Assembly: GCF_000368625.1 (NCBI RefSeq)
Contig: NZ_KB849576.1
Coordinates: 62,001-126,000 of the forward strand
DNA: 64,000 nucleotides
Direction of reading: 5' to 3'
DNA from: Acinetobacter schindleri CIP 107287
GTDB taxonomy: Bacteria > Pseudomonadota > Gammaproteobacteria > Pseudomonadales > Moraxellaceae
The notes under the pieces: model-generated
What the model was told of the DNA's origin: nothing
The model's input: only the letters and a program-made list of their open reading frames with translations
The model's database searches: none
Translations under genes and position numbers: made by a program
In this document: piece by piece, positions 49,102 through 59,096 of the stretch
Layout of the letters: the number at the start of each line of letters is the position of its first letter
How positions within the stretch are numbered: position 1 is the stretch's first letter

Positions 49102-49749
49102 TTAGGCAGCTTCAAGTGCATCCGTAATCATCTTCACCCCAGTCGCAGCTTTAATCTGCTCAAGCGTGACATCTTGGGCCAGTTCTACCAGAACCACTCC
49201 GCGTGAAGTAATATCCATGACACCGAGATCCGTAATGATCCGGTTGACCACACCTTTACCTGTTAGTGGCAAAGTACATTGAGGAACGATTTTCGAGGTA
49301 CCATCTTTAGCCGTGTGTTCCATTAGGACTACGACTTTCTGCACACCGGCTACCAGATCCATGGCACCGCCCATACCTTTGACTTTCTTGCCTGGAATCA
49401 TCCAGTTTGCCAGATCACCCGTTTCGGAAACTTCCATTGCTCCCAGAATCGCAATATTGACATGCCCACCGCGAATCATGGCAAAGGAATCCGCACTGGA
49501 AAAGAAGGCAGCACCTTTACGGGCAGTCACCGTCTGTTTACCTGCATTAATTAGGTCTGCATCAACGGTTTCTACAGTTGGAAATTCATCAATGCCTAAC
49601 AGGCCATTTTCAGACTGGAGCCAGACGTTGATATTGTCCGGAATATAGTTGGCCACCAGTGTTGGCAAACCGATACCAAGATTGACATAGAACCCATCTT
49701 CAAGTTCCTGTGCTGCACGTTGAGCCATTTGATTTCGAGTCCAAGCCAT
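49102..49749 (-). CDS. scoB: 3-oxoacid CoA-transferase subunit B
   Basis: A 215-aa beta subunit of a succinyl-CoA:acetoacetate-type CoA transferase. The catalytic glutamate lies in SENGLLG, and glycine-rich GIGLPTLV and [14 protein letters not shown] are family features. It starts 2 nt after the subunit A stop. At the end of a tyrosine catabolic operon it would activate the acetoacetate released by fumarylacetoacetase (inference from context). Confidence 0.92.
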   Translation of the reverse strand: MAWTRNQMAQRAAQELEDGFYVNLGIGLPTLVANYIPDNINVWLQSENGLLGIDEFPTVETVDADLINAGKQTVTARKGAAFFSSADSFAMIRGGHVNIAILGAMEVSETGDLANWMIPGKKVKGMGGAMDLVAGVQKVVVLMEHTAKDGTSKIVPQCTLPLTGKGVVNRIITDLGVMDITSRGVVLVELAQDVTLEQIKAATGVKMITDALEAA

Positions 49750-49751
49750 GA

Positions 49752-50453
49752 TTATGCTCCCGCCTTTAAGGTCATCTGTTCAATGCGTTTTTCTGGTGAA
49801 GCATTAACGACAATTCGATTCACATAGATTCCAGGCAGATGGATATCATCGGGATCAAGTTCACCAATCTCTACGATTTGTTCAACTTCAGCCACAGTGA
49901 TTTTCCCGGCCATGGCGCATTCAGGATTGAAATTACGTGCAGTTTTACGGAAGACCAGGTTGCCGGCCTTGTCTGCTTTATAAGCTTTGACCAGTGCCAC
50001 ATCTGCGGTTAATGACTTTTCTAGGATAAATTCTTTACCCTCAAATTCACGGACTTCTTTGCCTTCAGCAACCAATGTGCCGACACCGGTTTGGGTGTAG
50101 AAAGCGGGAATTCCAGCACCACCCGCACGCAGTTTTTCTGCCAGTGTTCCTTGGGGCGTCAGCTCTACTTCCAGCTCACCATTTAAATATTGACGTTCAA
50201 ATTCCTTATTTTCACCGACATAAGAAGAAATCATTTTTTTGATCTGCTTGGTCCGCAACAATTTACCCAAACCAAAGTCATCCACCCCCGCATTATTAGA
50301 AATACAGGTGAGGCCGGTGACACCGGTATTTTTTAAGGCTTCTATGAGTGCTTCAGGAATGCCGCATAAACCAAATCCACCGACCGCCAGTGTTTGATGA
50401 TCTGCCACGATATCCGCTAAAGCTTCCTGAGCATTCACAACGACTTTATTCAT
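49752..50453 (-). CDS. scoA: 3-oxoacid CoA-transferase subunit A
   Basis: A 233-aa alpha subunit of the same CoA transferase. It shows [16 protein letters not shown] (CoA-binding loop), [17 protein letters not shown] and the [16 protein letters not shown] segment. It is co-transcribed with scoB (2-nt gap) and lies 23 nt after the VOC gene stop, so it appears to be part of the fahA-maiA-VOC-scoAB operon. Confidence 0.93.
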   Translation of the reverse strand: MNKVVVNAQEALADIVADHQTLAVGGFGLCGIPEALIEALKNTGVTGLTCISNNAGVDDFGLGKLLRTKQIKKMISSYVGENKEFERQYLNGELEVELTPQGTLAEKLRAGGAGIPAFYTQTGVGTLVAEGKEVREFEGKEFILEKSLTADVALVKAYKADKAGNLVFRKTARNFNPECAMAGKITVAEVEQIVEIGELDPDDIHLPGIYVNRIVVNASPEKRIEQMTLKAGA

Positions 50454-50476
50454 CAGAAATCCCTTCCTTTAAAAAT

Positions 50477-51052
50477 TTAAGCATCCATCTTGGCTTCGCG
50501 AGCGCTCTGGTCTAATTCATCCGCATGCAAGAAGTGTGTATGTGAAGGTGCGCGTTTGGTTTTGCTCCATTGTTCCAGCATGTCATACTTCATTGCTTCG
50601 GTAATCATGGCAATTTTCTGGTGTGCTTTTTCATCATCATAAGCCAGTTCCAGACGATGACCATTTGGATCGAAGAAGTAAATCGAATGGAAAATGCCAT
50701 GATTGGTAATGCCCAGTACATCCACGCCATTGGCTTCCAAATGTTCTTTGGCCTGAACTAATGCCTGACGATCCTTCACTTTTAAGGCAATGTGCTGTAC
50801 CCATTTCGGGGTATTTTCATCACGGCCCATTTCCGGTTGGGTTGGCAGTTCAAAGAATGCCAAGACATTGCCATTACCTGCGTCCAGAAACAGATGCATA
50901 TACGGGTCGAAAGCCTTGGTAGATGGCACATGATCCTCGGCAAAAGCCAGAATAAAGTCCATATTCAGATTTTTTTTGTACCACTCTACGGTTTCTTTGG
51001 CATCTTTACAGCGGTAGGCGACATGGTGGATTTTTTCGATTTGAATAGTCAT
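50477..51052 (-). CDS. VOC metalloprotein in the tyrosine-degradation operon
   Basis: A 191-aa two-module vicinal-oxygen-chelate protein of unassigned function. The putative metal ligands are at the expected edges: H9/H10 in KIHHVAYR, E68 in FFEL, H87 in VQHIAL and E135 in HRLELAYD. H118 and H122 with Y125 lie in NHGIFHSIYFFDPNGH. The start at 51052 has AAGGA 7 nt upstream; the frame continues 27 codons further but overlaps maiA. It sits between maiA and scoA, where a homogentisate dioxygenase might be expected. It could equally be a glyoxalase-like accessory enzyme. Confidence 0.8.
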   Translation of the reverse strand: MTIQIEKIHHVAYRCKDAKETVEWYKKNLNMDFILAFAEDHVPSTKAFDPYMHLFLDAGNGNVLAFFELPTQPEMGRDENTPKWVQHIALKVKDRQALVQAKEHLEANGVDVLGITNHGIFHSIYFFDPNGHRLELAYDDEKAHQKIAMITEAMKYDMLEQWSKTKRAPSHTHFLHADELDQSAREAKMDA

Positions 51053-51072
51053 GGTTATATCCTTATATGTTC

Positions 51073-51717
51073 TTATGCTGCATCGAGTTGTGCTTCGGGT
51101 GCAGCCTTTTGAAAAGCGTCCAGTGAATTGCAATGGGTATAAATCGATTCAATTTTTGGGAAATCTGAAAGATCGATATTGAAACGTTTGGCGTTATATA
51201 CTTGTGGAATCAGACAGCAATCTGCAAGGCTCGGCTGATCTCCAAAACAGAATTGTCCATTTGAATGTGTCAATTGAGCTTCAAGTGCTTTTAAGCCGGT
51301 AATAACCCAGTGTCTGTACCATTCGGTTTTCTGTTCATCGCTGGCATTCAGGGTTCTAGTCAGGTACTGAAGTACACGCAGATTGTTGAGTGGATGTATG
51401 TCACAGGCAATAGTCAGACTAAAGGCCCGAATCACTGCACGCTGTTGCAAATCCTTGGGCAACAGCGGAATTTCTGGAAATTTTTCTTCCAGATATTCAA
51501 TCATGCTGAGCGATTGGGTCAGCGTGAAATCATCTTCGATTAAGGCAGGCACCAGTTCACCTGGATTGACCTGGCGAAACGTTTCACTATGCTGTTCGCC
51601 GCCATTTTTCACTAGATGAACCGGAATGTGTTCTGCTTCGAGGCCTTTCAGGTGGAGTGCAATACGAACCCGGTAAGCGGCTGAACTCCGAAAATAGGTA
51701 TACAGTTGCATGGTCAT
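51073..51717 (-). CDS. maiA: Maleylacetoacetate isomerase
   Basis: A 214-aa zeta-class glutathione transferase that isomerises maleylacetoacetate to fumarylacetoacetate. It shows the active-site loop YFRSSAAYRVRIALHLKG (the usual zeta-class SSCSWRVRIAL with A-A-Y here), LVPALIEDDFTLTQSLSMIEYLE and the C-terminal PSLADCCLIPQVYNAKRF. It is 15 nt after the fahA stop in one operon. Confidence 0.93.
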   Translation of the reverse strand: MTMQLYTYFRSSAAYRVRIALHLKGLEAEHIPVHLVKNGGEQHSETFRQVNPGELVPALIEDDFTLTQSLSMIEYLEEKFPEIPLLPKDLQQRAVIRAFSLTIACDIHPLNNLRVLQYLTRTLNASDEQKTEWYRHWVITGLKALEAQLTHSNGQFCFGDQPSLADCCLIPQVYNAKRFNIDLSDFPKIESIYTHCNSLDAFQKAAPEAQLDAA

Positions 51718-51732
51718 GAGCTCACCCCCGAC

Positions 51733-53016
51733 TTATTCAGTAAAACCGAAATCAATCGCTGGCAGGATTTTGCCGCTCACAGCACCGAAACCGATACGCA
51801 GGCCATCTTTTTCACAATGACCTTTCATGATTACGGTGTCGCCGTCCTGAATGAAGGTGCGCTGTTCACCATTTGATAAAGTCAGTGGCTTGGTGGCATT
51901 CCAGGTAATTTCCAGTAATGAACCATAAGAATCTGGCGTAGGACCGGAAATTGTGCCTGAACCCATCAGATCACCAACCTGTACATTACAGCCTGCGATA
52001 GTGTGATGAGCCAGCTGCTGTGCCATAGACCAGTACATATATTTGAAATTGGTTTCACAGATCACATCAGCTTGGTCAGAATTTTCAGGCTGAATTTCAA
52101 CAGACAGATTAATGTCATAGCTATTACAGCTGTTATCTTCACGCAGATAAGCCAGAGGTTTTGGATCCTGAACAGGTGAACCGGTTTTAAATGGTTCAAG
52201 CGCTTCCATGGTTACGATCCATGGCGAGATCGAAGAAGCGAAAGTTTTGGCATTGAATGGACCTAGGGGCACATATTCCCATTGCTGCAAATCGCGCGCC
52301 GACCAGTCATTAAATAGCACCATACCAAAAATGTGGTCCCAGGCATTTTCAATCGCAATTGGCTCACCCAGATGATTTGGCTTGCCAATAATAAAACCAG
52401 TTTCCAGTTCGAAGTCGAGTTTGCGGCATGCAGAAAAGACTGGACGTTCAGAATCCGGTAACTTGATCTGTCCAGATGGACGCACAATCTCTGTACCGCT
52501 GACAATCACGGAGCTGGCACGACCGTTATAACCGACCGGAAGTTCTGACCAGTTGGCTAACAGTGCATTTTTTGGATCACGGAACATACAGCCAACATTG
52601 GTGGCATGTTCTTTAGATGAATAGAAATCGGTATAGCCCGGGATATGCACCGGCAGATGCATTTTGACATCTGCCTGTTTAAAGAAAACCTGATCACGGA
52701 GTTCCTGATTATCACGCAGTTCGGCATGATCTGCTGACAACAGCGTCTGTAACTCTGCTCGTACTTTAGACCAGTTGGCTTTACCCGACTCAATAAAGGC
52801 ATTCAGAGTCGGCTGGTTAAAAAATTGCTGGCCTTGTTCCAGCTTTAAATATCCATTGGCTTCCAGTCCTGCCAGGTCAATCACCCATTCTCCCAGTGCC
52901 ATCCCGGCACGTGGTTGGGCGTTTTGCGCATCACTGAAAATACCATAAGGCAGGTTTTCTAAAGGGAAGTCTGAATCAGGAGCGATGTCGACAAATGACT
53001 TTAAACGCGTCGTCAT
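51733..53016 (-). CDS. fahA: Fumarylacetoacetase
   Basis: A 427-aa FAH that hydrolyses fumarylacetoacetate to fumarate and acetoacetate. It shows PGYTDFYSSKEHATNVG (catalytic Asp/His region), KLDFELETGFIIGKPN (metal glutamates), FGMVLFNDWSARDLQ and GSGTISGPTPDSYGSLLE. It is the first gene of the fahA-maiA-VOC-scoAB unit and is divergent from the IclR regulator across about 220 bp. Confidence 0.95.
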   Translation of the reverse strand: MTTRLKSFVDIAPDSDFPLENLPYGIFSDAQNAQPRAGMALGEWVIDLAGLEANGYLKLEQGQQFFNQPTLNAFIESGKANWSKVRAELQTLLSADHAELRDNQELRDQVFFKQADVKMHLPVHIPGYTDFYSSKEHATNVGCMFRDPKNALLANWSELPVGYNGRASSVIVSGTEIVRPSGQIKLPDSERPVFSACRKLDFELETGFIIGKPNHLGEPIAIENAWDHIFGMVLFNDWSARDLQQWEYVPLGPFNAKTFASSISPWIVTMEALEPFKTGSPVQDPKPLAYLREDNSCNSYDINLSVEIQPENSDQADVICETNFKYMYWSMAQQLAHHTIAGCNVQVGDLMGSGTISGPTPDSYGSLLEITWNATKPLTLSNGEQRTFIQDGDTVIMKGHCEKDGLRIGFGAVSGKILPAIDFGFTE

Positions 53017-53077
53017 AAATATGGATCCTTTCCGTGGAAAATTTAAGTGCTATACAGAATCATACTTACATTTTTAG

Positions 53078-53102
53078 ATTACGCAATAAATAATTTAATT
53101 AT
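53078..53102. promoter_or_regulatory. Candidate operator in the fahA/iclR intergenic region
   Basis: ATTACGCAATAAATAAT (53078-53094) overlaps the palindrome ATAATTTAATTAT (53090-53102). The identical 17-mer and the core TAATTTAATTA recur upstream of hpd at 58369-58394, pointing to a shared regulator, plausibly the adjacent IclR protein. Confidence 0.55.
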
Positions 53103-53237
53103 GAATAATGTAAATTTGTTAAAATGCCGTTATGATCTGAATCTGGAATCAGATTTGGCTGAGCAAGATTTTTGATTTCAGTAGTAGAATAGATCCCTGG
53201 AACCACGAAAATTAATGCATAAATGCAGGATGGAACG

Positions 53238-54026
53238 ATGAGCGTTGAGGAAGAAAAATTACAGGGAGGAGTGCAGTCTCTAGAAGTAGGATTAACTGTG
53301 CTCGATGCATTGACTGAACATAATGCACCGATGATGTTAAAAGAGCTGTCAGAAGTCCTGTCTATGCATCCTGCAAAAGTGCATCGCTATGTGGTGAGTC
53401 TGATACGTAAAGGTTATGCACAGCAGCTCAGTGACGGGCGCTATAGCTTGGGTGAGCGTGCTCACGTATTTGGGTTGAATGCCTTAAAACGTACCGATAT
53501 GCTGGAATTAACGCAGAAATATATTGCGCAGATTCAGCAGCATTTAAATTGCAGTATTCATGTCAGTAAGTGGTTTGCCGATGGTGCTGTAGTGGTTCAG
53601 TCGCTTGAATCCAACCATGTATTTAATATCATTACCCGGGTCGGTTCGCGCATGCCTTTGCTGAAGTCGGCAACAGGCCGCTTGCATGCTTGCCTCCAGC
53701 CGGAACACATCATCAAGCCCTTACTGGAAAAAGAATGGGCAAGTAATGCTAAAACCGGTCAATATCCTGCGAACTGGGAAGAATTCTTGCAGCTTAAGGA
53801 GCAAATTCTGCAACAGGGTTATGCCTCAGTCACTGGCGATATGATGGCGGGCATCCATGCCGTGGCAATTCCAGTGTTTAGCTTTAGTCGTCAGCTCGAT
53901 CATGTAATTACTTGTATCGGTACGGAAGACCAGTTGCCAGCAGACCAGATGAAAGAAGCCATTGATTATCTGCTTGGAATCCAAAAACAGATTGATGGCT
54001 TGTTTAATCCAGAGGTTGCTGTCTAA
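53238..54026 (+). CDS. IclR-family transcriptional regulator, probably of tyrosine catabolism
   Basis: A 262-aa regulator. It has an N-terminal winged helix-turn-helix (about 10-70, LTVLDALTEHNAPMMLKELSE, MHPAKVHRYVVSLIRKGY) and a C-terminal effector-binding domain (about 85-255, GSRMPLLKSATGRLHAC). The start at 53238 has AGGATGG upstream; the ATG at 53223 overlaps that site. It is divergent from fahA, analogous to HmgR of Pseudomonas homogentisate clusters, so homogentisate or a related acid is a plausible ligand (inference). Confidence 0.88.
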   Translation: MSVEEEKLQGGVQSLEVGLTVLDALTEHNAPMMLKELSEVLSMHPAKVHRYVVSLIRKGYAQQLSDGRYSLGERAHVFGLNALKRTDMLELTQKYIAQIQQHLNCSIHVSKWFADGAVVVQSLESNHVFNIITRVGSRMPLLKSATGRLHACLQPEHIIKPLLEKEWASNAKTGQYPANWEEFLQLKEQILQQGYASVTGDMMAGIHAVAIPVFSFSRQLDHVITCIGTEDQLPADQMKEAIDYLLGIQKQIDGLFNPEVAV

Positions 54027-54074
54027 AACTTTCATTTATTGCAGATAAGTTTTCTAAACCTGAACTTATTTCAC

Positions 54075-54111
54075 AGATCCAGATCTGATTCAGGGGTTGG
54101 ATCTTTTTTTA
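54075..54111 (+). terminator. Terminator of the IclR gene
   Basis: AGATCC (54075-54080) / GGATCT (54099-54104) arms followed by T7. Confidence 0.75.
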
Positions 54112-54227
54112 TCAAGATTTTGATCGCTAAATAGGATTAAAAAATGATTTTATTTTTGTAACATAAAACCAAGATGATCACTCGCTTTTAATTTAAAAAA
54201 GAATAAAGCAAGATCCATAAAAAAGCC

Positions 54228-54256
54228 TTCCAATATTAGAATTAGAAGGCTTTCAA
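54228..54256 (-). terminator. Terminator of the aminotransferase gene
   Basis: AAAGCCTTC / GAAGGCTTT, with the T-run on the minus strand, 15 nt past the stop. Confidence 0.75.
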
Positions 54257-54270
54257 AAACTCAATGTTTT

Positions 54271-55497
54271 TTAAGCAATCAAGGGCTCAGCTTCATTTTG
54301 CATTTTAATCACAGCCGCCATCGACTTGGCAACATAATCAATATTGCTGAGGTTCAGGCCCGCCGTACACATCCGGCCACTACGAACCAGATAAATCCCG
54401 TAATGCTGTTTTAATAGATCCACCTGATCGGCAGTGAGGCCGGTATAACTAAACATGCCTTGCTGCTGGGTCAGGTAAGTAAAATCCAGTTCCGGCAGCG
54501 CCTCGGACAATTTTTCTTTGAGTAAGCCTCGCATACGTAAAATCCGCTGGCGCATTTCTTCAACTTCAGCCTGCCACTGGCTAAACAGTGCAGGATTATT
54601 TAATACTTGGCTGACCAGCAGGGCACCATTCGCTGCTGGACTTGAATAAATCCGGCGCACGGTAGCTTTTAACTGACCCAACACATTTTTCGCACTGCTG
54701 CCATCATCACAGACGAAACTTAAGCTACCAATACGTTCTCCATATAAAGAGAAGATTTTGGAAAATGAATGGCTCACGATGAAGTTCATTCCGGCCTGAT
54801 CGAGTGCACGAATGGCATAAGCATCCTGTTCCAGACCCTGACCAAAACCTTGATACGCCATATCCAGGAACGGAATTAAGGATTGAGATTTCAAGACTTC
54901 AATGACTTGATCCCACTCATGCGGCTGTAAGTCGGCCCCGGTCGGATTATGACAGCAGGGATGCAGTAGCACGATGCTCTGCGCTGGCAACTGTTTTAAG
55001 CATTTCAGCATCGCCGGAACATTTACGGCATTGGTTTCTGCATCATAATAAGGATAAAAATGGGTTTGAATACCAGCGCCATTAAAGATCGCAATATGGT
55101 TTTCCCAAGTCGGTTGACTGACCCAGATTTCTGATTCTGGAAAATATTTCTTTAAAAAATCTGCGCCGACTTTCAGCGCTCCCGAGCCGCCCAAGGTCTG
55201 AATTGTGACTACACGGCCTTGCTCGCGAGCAGGGCTGGAAGTTCCAAAAATTAATTTCTGTGCAGCCTGGTTAAAGCTGTTCAGTCCATCCATCGGCAAA
55301 TAGACACGAACTTTATGATAGTCAGGGGTCAGGTAAGTATAAGCTTTCTGAACTGAGTCTAGCTGCGGCACAATGTTATCTTCATTGTAGTACAGACCAA
55401 TACTTAAGTTGACTTTGTTACTCCGTTGATCTTTGTTGAATTCCTCCATTAAAGAAAGAATCGGATCACCGGCATAGGGATCAATATGTTGAAACAT
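54271..55497 (-). CDS. Aromatic amino-acid aminotransferase (TyrB/AspC type)
   Basis: A 408-aa class I PLP aminotransferase. The N-terminal [20 protein letters not shown], the [11 protein letters not shown] and [16 protein letters not shown] blocks (the lysine of FSK carries PLP) and RMCTAGLN fit the AspC/TyrB subgroup. In this cluster it most likely converts tyrosine to 4-hydroxyphenylpyruvate, the Hpd substrate. By sequence alone aspartate or phenylalanine activity is equally possible. It follows the permease by about 30 nt. Confidence 0.88.
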   Translation of the reverse strand: MFQHIDPYAGDPILSLMEEFNKDQRSNKVNLSIGLYYNEDNIVPQLDSVQKAYTYLTPDYHKVRVYLPMDGLNSFNQAAQKLIFGTSSPAREQGRVVTIQTLGGSGALKVGADFLKKYFPESEIWVSQPTWENHIAIFNGAGIQTHFYPYYDAETNAVNVPAMLKCLKQLPAQSIVLLHPCCHNPTGADLQPHEWDQVIEVLKSQSLIPFLDMAYQGFGQGLEQDAYAIRALDQAGMNFIVSHSFSKIFSLYGERIGSLSFVCDDGSSAKNVLGQLKATVRRIYSSPAANGALLVSQVLNNPALFSQWQAEVEEMRQRILRMRGLLKEKLSEALPELDFTYLTQQQGMFSYTGLTADQVDLLKQHYGIYLVRSGRMCTAGLNLSNIDYVAKSMAAVIKMQNEAEPLIA

Positions 55498-55526
55498 GAA
55501 TATTTCCTAATCTAATTAATATAGTA

Positions 55527-56927
55527 TTACGCTTCTGGTAAAGAGCTGATTTTGGTCGTGTTTAACACAGCTGTCTGATTTTCTTTTTTGCGTTTGAAGA
55601 AATAAGCAATCATCAGAAGTCCAATCCAGACCGGGATCATAACAACCGCAATTCGCATTTCTGGGGTACTGCTCATAATCAGCAGAATACCGCCCATAAA
55701 TGCGATACATAAATAGTTAGTGAATGGGTAAGCCACACTTGGAAAATCTGTTTTGGTCTGCATGCGGTTCATTGAGGTCTTGAATTTTAAATGGGTATAG
55801 GAAATTACCACCCAGTTAATCACAATGGCTGCGACCACCAGCATCATCAGCATGCTAAAGGCTTTTTCTGGCACCAGATAATTCAACAAGACACATAGGA
55901 GCGTACAGAACGCCGAGACCATAACGGCATTGACCGGAATACCACGCTGATTGATTTTAGCTAGAAATTTAGGTGCATTACCTTGTTGAGCTAATCCCAA
56001 CAGCATGCGGCTGGTACAGTAATTAGTACTGTTATAAACCGAAATCGCTGCGGTTAAAACCACAAAATTCAGAACTGCGGCCACCGTTTGGCTACCAAGT
56101 GAATCGAAAATCAGCACGAAAGGACTACCGCCTTGCGCCATCATATTCCAAGGATAAAGCGATAGAATCACCACTAGGCTCAGGATATAAAATAACAGAA
56201 CACGGTAAACAATCTGGTTCACTGCTTTAGGCAAGGTTTTTTTCGGGTTATCTGTTTCTGCCGCTGCAATGCCGACCAGTTCAATACCGCCAAAAGCAAA
56301 CATGATCATGGCCATTGCCATAATCAGGCCCATAATCCCATTGGGGAAGAAGCCACCTAATTGCCACAAATTTTCCAGACTGGATTGGCTATGACCACTG
56401 CCACTGGCCAGTAAATAACTGCCGAAAGCAATCATGGCAATAATGGCACCGACTTTAATGATTGCTAGCCAGAATTCCATTTCTCCGAATAATTTTACGT
56501 GAAGTAAGTTGATTACATTAATGAAAATAAAGAAGCCGAGCGCAGACACCCAGGTTGGGATTTCGGGCCACCAGTAATGCACATACAAACCGACAGCGCT
56601 TAATTCGGCCATACAGACCAGAATATTCAGTACCCAATAATTCCAGCCAGACATAAATCCGGCAAACTTGCCCCAGTATTTATAAGCGAAATGGCTAAAA
56701 GAACCGCTGACAGGTTCATGTACAATCATTTCACCCAACTGGCGCATCATTAGAAAAGCAATCAAGCCTGCAATGGCATAACCCAGAATAACGGAAGGCC
56801 CAGCCAGCTTGATGGTTTGTGAGATGCCGAGAAACAGGCCGGTACCAATGGAACCACCCAGTGCAATAAGTTGAATATGCCGGTTACTTAAACCCTTTTT
56901 CAGGTTTCCTTGTTCAATATGCTGCAT
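55527..56927 (-). CDS. APC-family amino-acid permease
   Basis: A 466-aa secondary transporter with about 12 membrane helices and the AAT-subfamily N-terminus (KKGLSNRHIQLIALGGSIGTG), MRQLGEM and FAFGGIELVGIAAAETDNP. It is related to AroP/ProY/GabP-type permeases. Its place between hpd and a TyrB-like aminotransferase suggests tyrosine or phenylalanine uptake (inference from context). Confidence 0.88.
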   Translation of the reverse strand: MQHIEQGNLKKGLSNRHIQLIALGGSIGTGLFLGISQTIKLAGPSVILGYAIAGLIAFLMMRQLGEMIVHEPVSGSFSHFAYKYWGKFAGFMSGWNYWVLNILVCMAELSAVGLYVHYWWPEIPTWVSALGFFIFINVINLLHVKLFGEMEFWLAIIKVGAIIAMIAFGSYLLASGSGHSQSSLENLWQLGGFFPNGIMGLIMAMAMIMFAFGGIELVGIAAAETDNPKKTLPKAVNQIVYRVLLFYILSLVVILSLYPWNMMAQGGSPFVLIFDSLGSQTVAAVLNFVVLTAAISVYNSTNYCTSRMLLGLAQQGNAPKFLAKINQRGIPVNAVMVSAFCTLLCVLLNYLVPEKAFSMLMMLVVAAIVINWVVISYTHLKFKTSMNRMQTKTDFPSVAYPFTNYLCIAFMGGILLIMSSTPEMRIAVVMIPVWIGLLMIAYFFKRKKENQTAVLNTTKISSLPEA

Positions 56928-57051
56928 TTTTATTCATCATCCATGTGAGATTAAGTACTGAACAGTGATGATGGGCTTTATTATTTTTATACCGTCATCG
57001 GTGCAGAATCTTAAGTTTTATATAAGCGTATATGTTGAAACAGAGGCAGTA

Positions 57052-57084
57052 ATACCGATGCATATGAACTATATGCATCGGTAT
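57052..57084. promoter_or_regulatory. 14-bp perfect palindrome between hpd and the permease
   Basis: ATACCGATGCATAT (57052-57065) and its complement (57071-57084) flank a GAACT spacer. There is no T-run on the minus strand, so it could be an mRNA-stabilising or processing hairpin or a protein-binding site. Confidence 0.5.
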
Positions 57085-57098
57085 ATTTTAAACAAAGA

Positions 57099-58160
57099 TC
57101 AGGCTTTCGAGATGTCCAGAACGCCACGTTTGATCTGATCACGTTCAATGGATTCAAATAAGGCCTTAAAGTTCCCTTCACCGAAGCCATCGTCATCTTT
57201 GCGCTGGATAAACTCAAAGAACACCGGACCAATCATATTTTCAGAGAAAATCTGTAACAGCAGGCGTTTATTACCGTCTTTGGTATTGCCATCTAGCAGG
57301 ATGCCGCGTTTTTGCAGTTCATCTGCCGGTTCACCATGATTTGGCAAGCGCTCATCCAGCATTTCATAATAGGTGCTTGGCGGCGGTGTCATAAACTTGG
57401 TACCTAAGGCTTTAAGCTTGTCCCAGGTTTCCAGAAGATCATCACAAATAAAGGCAATATGCTGAATGCCTTCACCATTAAATTCATTTAAGAATTCAGC
57501 AATCTGACCATTACCTTTGTCTGAATCTTCATTCAGTGGAATACGGATCTTACCGTCGGGCGCTGTCAGGGCTTTAGAAGTCAGGCCAGTGTATTCACCT
57601 TTAATATCGAAATAGCGGATTTCCTGAAAATTGAAAATCTTTTCATAGAAATCTGACCAGTACTGCATACGGCCTTTATACACATTATGGGTTAAATGAT
57701 CGATTTCATTTAAACCTGTACCCAGTGGACGGGATGGAACGTTATCAAAGAAAATAAAATCATTCTGGTAAATGTCACAATCCACCAGGAAGATTGGAGA
57801 ACCGCCAATGCCTTTAATCGCCGGAATGTTCAGCTCCATTGGGCCGATTTTGTTGTAAATTGGCTCCGCACCTATTTCAATTGCTTTTTGAAAGGCTTTC
57901 GCAGCATTTTTGGTACGGAATCCCATTGCACAGGCAGAAGGGCCATGCTCTTTATAAAAATATGCTGCATATGATTCAGGCTGATAATTCAGAATGATAT
58001 TAATATTGCCTTGGCGCCATAAGTAAACATTTTTCGATTTATGCTTCGCCACTTTGGTGAATCCGATGGTTTGAAAAACAGGATCCAGCTGGCCATCTTC
58101 AGAGACAAATTCAATAAATTCGAATCCGCACAGTTCTAATGGATTGGCTAATTCATTCAT
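57099..58160 (-). CDS. hpd: 4-hydroxyphenylpyruvate dioxygenase
   Basis: A 353-aa VOC-fold Fe(II) dioxygenase that converts 4-hydroxyphenylpyruvate to homogentisate. The ligands are visible in [24 protein letters not shown] and [21 protein letters not shown] (split here), and the C-terminal [16 protein letters not shown] closes the active site. It is the first gene of the hpd-permease-aminotransferase run, preceded by a roughly 930-bp gap with a candidate operator. Confidence 0.95.
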   Translation of the reverse strand: MNELANPLELCGFEFIEFVSEDGQLDPVFQTIGFTKVAKHKSKNVYLWRQGNINIILNYQPESYAAYFYKEHGPSACAMGFRTKNAAKAFQKAIEIGAEPIYNKIGPMELNIPAIKGIGGSPIFLVDCDIYQNDFIFFDNVPSRPLGTGLNEIDHLTHNVYKGRMQYWSDFYEKIFNFQEIRYFDIKGEYTGLTSKALTAPDGKIRIPLNEDSDKGNGQIAEFLNEFNGEGIQHIAFICDDLLETWDKLKALGTKFMTPPPSTYYEMLDERLPNHGEPADELQKRGILLDGNTKDGNKRLLLQIFSENMIGPVFFEFIQRKDDDGFGEGNFKALFESIERDQIKRGVLDISKA

Positions 58161-59096
58161 ACAACATCCTCATTATTTAAAAGCAATCCTATTGCTCATC
58201 TTTTACTGTCTTGTTCAGGACTCACGGATGTATCACTGCCATTTTATATTGAGTAGACAAATCCGTTTGCCTGACTTCTTTTCTTGCTGAACTGCATCGA
58301 TTCCTGATGCATACAAGAAAAAGAAGGAATTTACCTCATCATACTGGATATAAGATATTATTCAATACGTAATTTAATTACGCAATAAATAATAAAATGA
58401 AATAATGGGGTAATTTATAACATAAATTAATGTTATTCATAAAAATATTTTTTAGATGATTCCAAGAAATTAATGCACGGGAAATGTAGCTTTTTGTAAG
58501 GCTAAGCCGTCTTAAACGAGCTATTTTGCAAGGCTTGCTGAGCTCAGGTTTTTAGGAAAAGAACCTGAAAAATTGAAATATGCAGAACTTGGTTTTAAAT
58601 TGATTTTCCACAAAGAAAGAAAAGGCCCTTAAATGGTTAAAGGTTTTACTGCTTGAAAGGAATTTAATCTGTCAGTTTTTCCACTTCTATACTTTCACGA
58701 TAGATACAGGCAACCTTTATACAGTAGGAAAACACCAATTACCTCGGCCACCGCATTGACGATAGAAATGGAGTTTCCGACCATTAAGGTATTTTCATCA
58801 TATTTATGTGTAATCAGGGTAAATGAAAAAGCAAGGCATATTGTCGACTTGGACATCGACAACTTTATAAACATTTTGGTGGCTTGGAACAGCTGCAAAG
58901 TACTTTATAAAATCTGCGGCAGATCAAGAAGTACCTGCTATTACAATTCGAAGAATAAAAACACAATAAAGAAACTGGCCTTTTGCCAGCTTAGGTCGAA
59001 TATAGAACGCACAGATAAATTTGTGTAGCCACTCAAAAACGTAAAGCATGGCTAAACAAATGCGTCATCTCTTAATCTCTACGCAGAGGTGAGATC
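58161..59096. other. Long gap upstream of hpd, possible decayed gene
   Basis: 936 bp without an intact gene. The hpd-proximal part is AT-rich and holds the candidate operator at 58369-58394. On the minus strand at about 58695-59035, two short frames (a segment ending RIVIAGTS-stop, and SFTLITHKYDENTLMVGN followed by SISIVNAVAEVIGVFLLYKG) read like fragments of a small membrane protein broken by frameshifts. I cannot name the parent. Confidence 0.35.
58369..58394. promoter_or_regulatory. Candidate operator upstream of hpd
   Basis: The perfect palindrome CGTAATTTAATTACG (58369-58383) overlaps ATTACGCAATAAATAAT (58378-58394), a 17-mer identical to 53078-53094 in the fahA/iclR promoter region. 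Confidence 0.55.
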
